A stretch of DNA of 6,258 bases from an uncultured Oscillospiraceae bacterium (lineage in GTDB: Bacteria; Bacillota; Clostridia; Oscillospirales; Oscillospiraceae): the NCBI GenBank assembly GCA_900752285.1, contig CAADUW010000004.1, positions 1-6,258 on the forward strand, in the 5' to 3' direction. Below, one piece after another: positions 1 through 4,884 of the stretch. Under the pieces are notes generated by a model. The model did not search any database, was not told where the DNA came from, and saw only the letters and a list, made by a program, of their open reading frames with translations. The translations under genes were made by a program, and so were the position numbers. Position 1 is the stretch's first letter. Each line of letters starts with the position of its first letter.

Positions 1-345
1 CGTTTGGAACTGCTGCCGCAGATATGCGGTTCGTGCTTCAAAGCCATCTGTGATGTAGTACAGCCATGCGGGATTTTTGTGCAGCCAGCATAGCGCGTCC
101 CGGATGATATTCCGCGTCCGGCTCTCCGAGAGGTTATAGTGCAGGCCAATCGCCTTATAGCCGATGCCCTCGACGAAATGCCTTCGGAGCACGATCTGTT
201 CACGTTCCGAGAGCGCAGACAGGGCGTATTCCAGCCCCTTGCGCTGGTCATCCGTCAGCGCGTCATAGGAGATCATGCGCTGTGTTTCTTCGTTGAGATG
301 CAGGACAAAAAGCAGATTTTCGGGGTAGCTGTATCTTCTGGGCAT
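1..345 (-). CDS. Sigma-70 region 4-like helix-turn-helix protein (partial, C-terminus outside window)
   Basis: Reading the minus strand from the ATG at 343-345 gives 115 uninterrupted codons up to the window edge. A clear ribosome site (TAGGAGG, complement of 354-360) sits 8 nt before the ATG. Residues about 42-95 resemble sigma-70 region 4: a LSEREQIVLRRHF helix, then a helix-turn-helix with GIGYKAIGLHYNLSESRTRNII and a following DALCWLHKN helix. There is no region 2 before it, because the protein begins only about 40 residues upstream. It is therefore unlikely to be a complete sigma factor and more likely a small DNA-binding regulator. It lies downstream of Maff2 in the same direction, behind two strong hairpins, so its expression may be separately controlled. 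The domain call is by motif recognition. The exact role, for example in control of conjugation genes, is inferred. The C-terminus cannot be seen. Confidence 0.75.
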   Translation of the reverse strand, partial: MPRRYSYPENLLFVLHLNEETQRMISYDALTDDQRKGLEYALSALSEREQIVLRRHFVEGIGYKAIGLHYNLSESRTRNIIRDALCWLHKNPAWLYYITDGFEARTAYLRQQFQT

Positions 346-395
346 CTGTGTATCCTCCTAAAAAAGTAAAAAGTCGTTGTATGTGGAACGTTCAG

Positions 396-435
396 AGCAA
401 AGGAGCAGCCCGTCAATATAGGCTGCTCCCTTGCT
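396..435 (-). promoter_or_regulatory. Strong 15-bp stem-loop in the leader of the sigma-like gene
   Basis: Bases 396-410 (AGCAAAGGAGCAGCC) pair with 421-435 (GGCTGCTCCCTTGCT) around a 10-nt loop. On the minus-strand RNA the stem is 15 bp with a single G-U pair. No T-run follows directly. T-rich blocks occur only about 25-35 nt further on, just before the ribosome site at 354-360. It is therefore not a standard intrinsic terminator and may be a processing, stability or attenuation element. Confidence 0.6.
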
Positions 436-447
436 TCTGAATGGGGA

Positions 448-475
448 TGCAAGGGCGACATCAGCCGCCCTTGCA
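448..475 (-). promoter_or_regulatory. 10-bp stem-loop just downstream of Maff2
   Basis: Bases 448-457 (TGCAAGGGCG) pair perfectly with 466-475 (CGCCCTTGCA) around an 8-nt loop, 13 nt after the Maff2 stop codon. No T-run follows on either strand. Its 3' arm on the minus strand (CCCTTGC, 449-455) can also pair with the 5' arm of the next hairpin (GCAAGGG, 428-434), so the two hairpins could compete. Confidence 0.55.
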
Positions 476-488
476 GATCTGCCGATGT

Positions 489-704
489 TTAGCCAAAAAG
501 TCCCGTGAGCAGCGGCACCAGCAGAAGGCCAACCAGGGCGACGCCGCCACCGGCCATGAGCTGTTTCATGCCCTGGCTTTTAGCCCCCGGATTGTCGTTT
601 CCGTATCCTTCCAGCAGGTTAATGACGCCCCAGATTCCGAGACCTGCGCCAAGGGCGATGACCAAAGTTTGCAAAACATCGACTGCGCTATTGAAGAAAT
701 CCAT
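489..704 (-). CDS. Maff2 family small membrane protein of conjugative elements
   Basis: The product is 71 residues, with two hydrophobic segments at about residues 9-30 and 49-70 separated by a short polar, Gly/Asn-rich loop (EGYGNDNPGAKSQGMKQ). I recognise this sequence type as the Maff2 family, which commonly follows the VirD4 coupling protein in Tn1549-like elements. Its size and two-helix layout recall VirB2/TrbC-like pilin or channel subunits, but that equivalence is an inference. The ATG at 702-704 is the first in-frame start, because a TAA lies two codons upstream (708-710). No convincing Shine-Dalgarno sequence precedes it, which is odd in this window. Instead the upstream 215 nt contain an inverted-repeat leader with two alternative pairings. 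Expression may therefore depend on RNA structure or on translation of the leader. The gene is separated from virD4 by a terminator-like hairpin. Confidence 0.85.
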   Translation of the reverse strand: MDFFNSAVDVLQTLVIALGAGLGIWGVINLLEGYGNDNPGAKSQGMKQLMAGGGVALVGLLLVPLLTGLFG

Positions 705-862
705 ATTTTATGTGCCGGAATCGTTTCTTTATGGTTTTTACGATGGAAACCGCAAAGCCGGAATGAGCTGGCTGCCGTGTGCGGCTGTCGATTCCGGCTT
801 CTCCTTTCAAATTTTCGGTTGTGCTTTCCTCCGACTTTGCGTTTCGCGTGTGTCTGCTGCAT
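566..862 (-). other. Open frame with strong ribosome site in the Maff2 leader (doubtful gene)
   Basis: An ATG at 860-862 has one of the best ribosome sites in the window (AAAGGAGGA, complement of 871-879, 8-nt spacing). It opens a 98-codon frame whose first half is very basic (Lys/Arg/His-rich), with no domain I recognise. The second half runs out of frame through the Maff2 start and ends inside Maff2, so at least that half looks like a shadow. It may be a leader peptide, a decayed gene between virD4 and Maff2, or chance. Only the ribosome site is a firm observation. Confidence 0.2.
714..800 (-). promoter_or_regulatory. Candidate alternative-pairing RNA leader of Maff2
   Basis: On the minus-strand RNA an upstream arm at 789-800 can form two mutually exclusive 10-bp perfect helices. 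AAGCCGGAAT (791-800) pairs with ATTCCGGCTT (755-764). GCCGGAATCG (789-798) pairs with CGATTCCGGC (714-723). The second partner ends 9 nt before the Maff2 ATG, where a ribosome site would normally sit. The first hairpin encloses a further small stem (774-777 with 782-785). The pairings are directly visible. The idea of a switch is inference. Confidence 0.45.
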
Positions 863-900
863 TGTCGGCGTCCTCCTTTACGGAATGGGTGTCTGATGTA

Positions 901-930
901 TATATAAAAATCCGCCCATTCAGGCGGATT
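901..930 (-). terminator. Terminator-like hairpin over the virD4 stop codon
   Basis: On the minus strand AATCCGCC (923-930) pairs with GGCGGATT (909-916), with a 6-nt loop holding the virD4 TGA (920-922). The stem is followed by TTTTTATATA (901-910). An 8-bp GC-rich stem plus a U-rich tail fits an intrinsic terminator. The tail is interrupted by A residues, so termination may be partial. It would reduce read-through from the replication/coupling genes into Maff2. Confidence 0.65.
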
Positions 931-2695
931 CTGAACCTGCGGCCGCGCCCGCGTCAAAAACCTCAAATTCCTCCTCCGGCTTCAGCTTGAGCTTTGTGGA
1001 GAGGAATTTCTCAATGTCAAAGGCGTTCTTGGGATTCGCGTCGGAGAGGTATCGGTAGTTGGGGTGTTTTGTGATGTCGTATTTGTCGGATAGGAACGGC
1101 CTTACGCCGCGCAGCTGCAAGATACACTTGCCGCCATTAAGAACGGCAAGTTCATCCTGACTCATCAGCTCCTTGCCGAGCTTCTGATAGTTCAGGCTGT
1201 GGGAAACCTCGCGCCCACGGGATTCTCCCGTGTTGAAGGTGTCAATGGTTTCCTTGCCCAGTGCGGCGGACAGCTCCTTCAAGGTGGTCGGCTCCTTGCC
1301 GCCGAGGAACACGGAGCTGTCGCAGTTGCCGATGATGGTGTCGCAGTTGTCCTTGTAGAGTGCCTTGAGCTGGCTCTGTGCCTGCAAAACAAGGCAGGCG
1401 GAGATCTCGCGGCTGCGGATGGTGGCCATCAGCTTCTCCAGCTTGGGAATCTGCCCGATGTTGGCGCACTCGTCGATGAGGCAGCGCACATGGACGGGCA
1501 GCCTGCCGCCATACACATCGTCCGCCTTGTCGCACAGGAGGTTGAATAGCTGGGTGTAGACCATGCTGGCAAGGAAGTTGAAGGTGTCGTCTGTGTCGGA
1601 AATGATGATAAACAGCGCCGTTTTCCGGTCGCCCAGCGTGTCCAGCTCCAGCTCGTCATACGCCGTGATCTCCCGCAGCTCCTGAATGTCAAAGGGAGCG
1701 AGGCGCGCGCCGCAGCTAATTAGAATACTTTTCGCTGTTTTGCCCGCCGCTAAGCGATATTTGGCATATTGGCGCACGGCGAAGTGATGCGGCTCCCGTT
1801 TTGCCAGTTCCTCAAACATCAGATCGACGGGATTTTTGAAGTCCTCGTCGTCCTCCCGCACCTCCATGGTGTTGATCATTTCGATGAGGGTGGCGAAGTT
1901 CTGCTCCTCCACCGGCGCTTCGTAGTAGATATACCCGATGAGCGCCGTGTAGAGCAGCGTCTCCGCCTTGCGCCAGAAGTCGTCGCCGGATTTTCCGTCC
2001 CCCTGCGTGTTGGCAATCAGCGTCGTGACCAGCTTCAGAATGTCCTTCTCGCTGTGGAGATACGCGAAGGGGTTGTAGTGGTGGGACTTTTTGAAGTTAA
2101 TCGTGTTCAGTATCTTGATCTTATACTGGTTCCGCTGGAGTAATTTTCCACATTCGACCACGATGCTGCCTTTCGGATCGGTGACAACGTAGGAACTGTG
2201 AAGCTGCATGAGGTTGGGCTTGATGAAAAACCTTGTTTTGCCGCTGCCGGAGCCGCCTACTACCAGTACGTTTTTGTTTCGCGCCGTTTTCGGGTCCTTG
2301 GGTCGGCTGTTCATGGTCAGCCGCTCCGTCTGGGTGAGAATGACGTTGTTGGCAAAGGTGGGGTCTACATAGGGCTTGATGTCCTCTGCGTTGCCCCATC
2401 TTGCGCTGCCGTACTCGATATTCTTCCGAAACTTCCGCGCGTTCTTCCCCTTGACGTAGACGGCAAGCCGGATGAGCAGGGCGGCGGCAGCGCCCACACA
2501 CAGGTCGATGGGGTGGAAGCTGGGCAGCGCCGATTGGAACGCGGCGGCGAAGCCCTCCATGATGTGCAGCGACTTTTGTGAAAAGTCCGCGCCGGGAGCC
2601 AGCCGCGCCGCCTGCCCCAGCTTGGTGGCAAAGAGCGCGATAAAGACATAGGGAAGATTGGGAAGCAGGAGCTTCTTTACGTTGATCTGCTTCAT
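920..2695 (-). CDS. virD4: VirD4/TraG-type type IV coupling protein (PcfC-like)
   Basis: This 591-residue membrane ATPase links the relaxase-DNA complex to the type IV secretion channel during conjugation. Hydrophobic segments lie at about residues 9-26 and 62-81, typical N-terminal anchors. The cytoplasmic ATPase follows, with Walker A GGSGSGKT at 147-154, the VTDPKGS motif at 171-177, and Walker B ending in LIDE (406-409) followed by CANIGQIPKLEKLMATIRSR. A conserved VLQAQSQL stretch lies at about 436-443. The length of about 590 is normal for the family and no key motif is missing. The ATG at 2693-2695 overlaps the pcfB stop codon as ATGA, so translation is probably coupled. Its own ribosome site is poor, with GGAG only 2 nt away. 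The C-terminal tail is acidic and then Ala/Gly/Ser-rich, perhaps a substrate-contact tail. A terminator-like hairpin covers the stop codon. Confidence 0.96.
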   Translation of the reverse strand: MKQINVKKLLLPNLPYVFIALFATKLGQAARLAPGADFSQKSLHIMEGFAAAFQSALPSFHPIDLCVGAAAALLIRLAVYVKGKNARKFRKNIEYGSARWGNAEDIKPYVDPTFANNVILTQTERLTMNSRPKDPKTARNKNVLVVGGSGSGKTRFFIKPNLMQLHSSYVVTDPKGSIVVECGKLLQRNQYKIKILNTINFKKSHHYNPFAYLHSEKDILKLVTTLIANTQGDGKSGDDFWRKAETLLYTALIGYIYYEAPVEEQNFATLIEMINTMEVREDDEDFKNPVDLMFEELAKREPHHFAVRQYAKYRLAAGKTAKSILISCGARLAPFDIQELREITAYDELELDTLGDRKTALFIIISDTDDTFNFLASMVYTQLFNLLCDKADDVYGGRLPVHVRCLIDECANIGQIPKLEKLMATIRSREISACLVLQAQSQLKALYKDNCDTIIGNCDSSVFLGGKEPTTLKELSAALGKETIDTFNTGESRGREVSHSLNYQKLGKELMSQDELAVLNGGKCILQLRGVRPFLSDKYDITKHPNYRYLSDANPKNAFDIEKFLSTKLKLKPEEEFEVFDAGAAAGSESA

Positions 2696-3189
2696 AGCTC
2701 CAGCCCCTTATCCTTGCTCCGGGACTTGTCCGGCGTAAGGGACAGCACCTTCGCCTTGAGCGCGCGGAGCTGCTCCAGCACCGAGGGTTTATCCTGCGAG
2801 GCCCGCTTGACCTCTTTTGCGGTGTATTCCCGGAACGCCGCCGTCAGTGCGTCGGCGTCGCGGGCTTTGAAGAAAACAAGGTATTTGGGAATATCCCCGG
2901 ACTTATCCTTTTTCAGAGCAAAATCCACGCCGTATTTCCGCGCCACGCGCTCAAAGGATTTGATGTTGCTGTCGGTGATCTCGATGTTGGATACGCCCTG
3001 ATTCTGCCCGATGAGCTGCTTCACCGTCTGCTTGCCGGTGGGCTTCTCCGGCGCGGCGCGGGCCTTTTGCAGCCGCTTCTCCTTGCGGCTTGCCAGATAT
3101 TTCAGAATGGCGGCTTTCAGCAGCCGCCCAGTGAGCTTGGTTGCGCTGATGACCAGCGTGACCGCTCTGTTTTCCACTTCCTCCTGCAT
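2692..3189 (-). CDS. pcfB: PcfB family conjugation accessory protein (DUF3801-like)
   Basis: This 165-residue protein belongs to the PcfB family, named from the enterococcal pCF10 transfer region, where the gene precedes the coupling protein gene pcfC as it does here. The visible layout is a short N-terminal helix-rich segment (VTLVISATKLTGRLLKAAILKYL, residues about 10-32), a Lys/Arg-rich linker (about 33-58), then a compact alpha/beta domain. That domain contains IEITDSNIKSFERVARKYGVDFALKKD and a YLVFFKARDADALTAAFREY motif. The C-terminal tail is charged. It probably helps present the relaxosome to VirD4; this role is inferred from family and position. The ATG at 3187-3189 has an AAAGGAGGG ribosome site ending about 8 nt upstream. 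The gene starts 28 nt after the initiator stop codon and ends in an ATGA overlap with virD4. Confidence 0.9.
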   Translation of the reverse strand: MQEEVENRAVTLVISATKLTGRLLKAAILKYLASRKEKRLQKARAAPEKPTGKQTVKQLIGQNQGVSNIEITDSNIKSFERVARKYGVDFALKKDKSGDIPKYLVFFKARDADALTAAFREYTAKEVKRASQDKPSVLEQLRALKAKVLSLTPDKSRSKDKGLEL

Positions 3190-3217
3190 GGGTCATCCCT
3201 CCTTTTTTCGGTCATAT

Positions 3218-4099
3218 TCAGCCCTTGCCCCGCAGCCCGTCGCCGTACATATCGTGGTTGACGAGGGCGGAATAGTAGCTGCCAATGGTGCTGGGCGCGT
3301 TGAACAGCGACGCCAGCAGATATTTCTTGATGTTTCGGACGTAGGTGGTGTTCTGCTTCAGGCAGTCAAAGACGTACTCGATGTGGGAGGACGTAATGCG
3401 CAGCAGCTTCTCCTTCACCATCTCAGCCGGGTACTCGTCGCCTGCCACAACGATGGTCTGTCTACGGGAGCAGAGGGTTTCCGCAATAAGCTCCACTACC
3501 TCGTCAAGCTGCTCCTTGTCCTGCCGCGGGTCCTGCACGAGAATGTCGTACTCGATATTATCTTTGACGATCTCTCGCGCTTCCTCGTATCCCATCCCGT
3601 CATATCCCGCGCCCTGCAAGGGGGCTGGGGGATAGATTGGATCAGGATTTGATGTGTCCGTAATAGATTCATCAGGAATTTCTTTTTCTTTATTTCTTCT
3701 ATCTTTATTTAATTGCGCGGGCTTTTCCGTATATGGCTCGTCCGTATCCGGGGTATCCAGATACGGGTTTTCCGTATCTGGGCAGGCCGTATCCGGCAGA
3801 GGCGTATGCGGCGATTCATAGATGGTGTACTCGGTGTCGGTGATCCTGCCCCTGCTGTCACGAATCTGGCGGCGGACAAGGTAGCCTCTGGCCTCCAGCT
3901 CCTTCAGCGCTGCGCCGATGGCGTCCACGCCCTCCTTACAGATGGCGGCAAGCCCGCGGGTGGTGTAGTCCCACTCATCTGTCAAAGAGAGCATTTTGGA
4001 CAGCAGGCCGATGGCTTTCAGCGTCAGACCGATGTCCCGCAGGTGGTAATTGGACATGACCGTGTAATTGTGGTTCTTCTCCACGCGAAATACTGCCAC
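3218..4099 (-). CDS. Replication initiator-like protein with N-terminal winged helix and DUF6017-type C-terminus
   Basis: I place the start at the GTG 4097-4099 (293 residues, MAVFRVEKNHNYTVMSNYHLRD). The ribosome site GGGGAGG (complement of 4108-4114) is 8 nt away. The upstream in-frame GTG at 4106-4108 lies inside that site and cannot be the start. Residues 1 to about 94 form a helix-turn-helix/winged-helix region (LTLKAIGLLSKMLSL, then GVDAIGAALKELEARGYLVR) like RepA/DnaD-type initiators. Residues 97-126 are six pentapeptides of P-[DYH]-x-x-x type, mostly PDTxx. A Lys/Glu-rich linker follows (about 130-142). Residues about 195-285 match the DUF6017-type domain (SRRQTIVVAGDEYPAEMVKEKLL, SSHIEYVFDCLKQNT, NIKKYLLASLFNAPSTIGSYY). 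It probably starts replication of the excised element. The gene begins 5 nt after the stop of the preceding gene, so translation is probably coupled. The linker DNA holds a possible origin. Confidence 0.85.
   Translation of the reverse strand: MAVFRVEKNHNYTVMSNYHLRDIGLTLKAIGLLSKMLSLTDEWDYTTRGLAAICKEGVDAIGAALKELEARGYLVRRQIRDSRGRITDTEYTIYESPHTPLPDTACPDTENPYLDTPDTDEPYTEKPAQLNKDRRNKEKEIPDESITDTSNPDPIYPPAPLQGAGYDGMGYEEAREIVKDNIEYDILVQDPRQDKEQLDEVVELIAETLCSRRQTIVVAGDEYPAEMVKEKLLRITSSHIEYVFDCLKQNTTYVRNIKKYLLASLFNAPSTIGSYYSALVNHDMYGDGLRGKG
3677..3714. other. Very AT-rich tract next to the repeat array (candidate DNA unwinding element)
   Basis: These 38 bp contain only five C residues and no G on the plus strand (about 13% GC), inside an otherwise GC-rich gene. 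It encodes the Lys/Asn/Glu-rich linker (NKDRRNKEKEI) of the initiator. It lies 12 bp from a 15-bp-spaced repeat array. This arrangement is typical of a replication origin's melting region next to iterons. The composition is seen directly; the function is inferred. Confidence 0.5.
3727..3816. repeat. Six-unit 15-bp tandem repeat (candidate iterons) within the initiator gene
   Basis: Units start at 3727, 3742, 3757, 3772, 3787 and 3802, exactly 15 bp apart. Each begins with a 10-bp quasi-palindromic core close to CCGTATCCGG: CCGTATATGG, CCGTATCCGG, CCAGATACGG (inverted form), CCGTATCTGG, CCGTATCCGG and GCGTATGCGG. The last 5 bp of each unit vary. Because 15 bp is five codons, the array encodes a pentapeptide repeat (PHTPL, PDTAC, PDTEN, PYLDT, PDTDE, PYTEK; residues 97-126). 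RepA_N-type plasmids are known to carry their origin inside the rep gene, so these may be initiator binding sites. Confidence 0.7.
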
Positions 4100-4104
4100 G
4101 GTGT

Positions 4105-4797
4105 TCACCTCCCCTCAGAGGGAAAAAGCAGCCCCGCAGACGGAGCGTTTCCCCCTGCTTCGCGGCGGATGAGGCGGCGGAGGGTATATTCCCGCTGTCC
4201 GCGTCTTGCGGCGATTTTCAGGGCGTCCAGCCCAAAACGGGCGATGAGCAGGGCGTTGATGAGCAGCCGGAACGCCTCGCCCGGGATGATCTGCGGCTCC
4301 GCAAGGTCGCCCTGCGTGACCTCCGCCGTGTGGCAGTAAAGGCTCTTTGCCGCCATGAGCAGCGTGTAGTCATGGGATGAGATGCCGCGCCTGCGGGCGT
4401 AGCGGAAGTCGATACCGCCGCGGAAGAAGCAGTTGAAGGTCCTGTCCGCAAGCTCCTTGTTGGAGGTCAGCAGATACAGCGCGGCGAAGAACTCCGGCGT
4501 GTCGCGCTCCTTGCGGCAGCCCAGCAGCAGCCGCAGGGTCTCCATGCGCTTCCTGTGGGCGTCGTCCTGCCACATGGTGCCGGGGAAGCTCTCGGCCAGC
4601 CGCATGATTCTTGCGGTCAGGCGCGGACGGTACGGAAACAGCTCCGCGACGGCCTCCGCATAGCCCACCGTACCGGCTTCCATGCGCTCGGCAAGGCAGG
4701 GACAGGACAGAGCGGTACAGCCCAGCTTTTTGACATATTCCGTACAGAGGACGCAGGAAACGTCCTCCGGCTTATACTTGAACGTGTTGATATACAT
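4105..4797 (-). CDS. Cys-rich protein of unknown function, conserved-position ICE gene
   Basis: I do not recognise a named family. From the ATG at 4795-4797 the protein is 230 residues. The frame can be read from a TTG at 4822-4824, but the ATG has a proper ribosome site (AGGAG, complement of 4806-4810, 8-nt spacing) and the TTG has none. The N-terminus has a cysteine cluster at C15, C18, C27, C32 and C34 (C-x2-C-x8-C-x4-C-x-C), which could bind a metal. The rest looks mostly helical and Arg-rich, with segments such as RLTARIMRLAESF and EFFAALYLLTSNKELADRTFNCFF. No signal peptide or clear membrane segment is seen, so it is probably cytoplasmic. It sits between parB and the initiator, ends 5 nt before the initiator GTG, and lies just past a terminator-like hairpin. 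A DNA-related role in replication or partition is suggested only by position. Confidence 0.8.
   Translation of the reverse strand: MYINTFKYKPEDVSCVLCTEYVKKLGCTALSCPCLAERMEAGTVGYAEAVAELFPYRPRLTARIMRLAESFPGTMWQDDAHRKRMETLRLLLGCRKERDTPEFFAALYLLTSNKELADRTFNCFFRGGIDFRYARRRGISSHDYTLLMAAKSLYCHTAEVTQGDLAEPQIIPGEAFRLLINALLIARFGLDALKIAARRGQREYTLRRLIRREAGGNAPSAGLLFPSEGR
4108..4114 (-). promoter_or_regulatory. Ribosome binding site that fixes the initiator start
   Basis: GGGGAGG on the minus strand lies 8 nt before the GTG at 4097-4099 and directly abuts or overlaps the alternative GTG at 4106-4108. The TGA of the upstream gene (4105-4107) falls between site and start, so terminating ribosomes could reinitiate here. 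Confidence 0.75.
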
Positions 4798-4805
4798 GGC
4801 TTTGC

Positions 4806-4810
4806 TCCTC
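4806..4810 (-). promoter_or_regulatory. Ribosome binding site that fixes the start of the Cys-rich gene
   Basis: AGGAG on the minus strand (within AGAGGAGC) is 8 nt before the ATG at 4795-4797. It lies inside the longer TTG-started frame, which argues against that longer form. Confidence 0.7.
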
Positions 4811-4822
4811 TCTGGATATGAC

Positions 4823-4853
4823 AAAACCGGGCAAAGAAAGCTCTCTGCCCGGT
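4823..4853 (-). terminator. Terminator-like hairpin between parB and the Cys-rich gene
   Basis: On the minus strand ACCGGGCA (4846-4853) pairs with TGCCCGGT (4826-4833) around a 12-nt loop, followed by TTTTGTC. The stem is 8 bp and GC-rich but the T-run is only four, so this is a weak terminator or attenuator. It lies 31 nt after the parB stop codon and only about 13 nt before the next gene's ribosome site. A full stop here would leave the following genes needing another promoter, and I see none in the gap. Confidence 0.5.
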
Positions 4854-4884
4854 CGGTGTCGTGGTTGTCTGCGGTCGTATTCGG

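Noticed and set aside
755..800. Small insertion element bounded by 10-bp inverted repeats
   Set aside because: Only 46 bp in total, with no transposase and no target duplication seen; a hairpin in an RNA leader explains it better.
3011..3652. 213-codon open frame on the plus strand across pcfB and the initiator
   Set aside because: It lies antisense to two well-supported genes, has no family resemblance and no ribosome site of note. It is a shadow of GC-rich coding DNA.
3727..3816. CRISPR array
   Set aside because: Units are 15 bp with no spacers of CRISPR size, and they lie in frame within a coding sequence.
3713..4339. 208-codon plus-strand open frame
   Set aside because: It is antisense to the initiator and the Cys-rich gene. 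Its repeated RIRGIQIRVFRI-type residues only reflect the 15-bp repeats read on the other strand.
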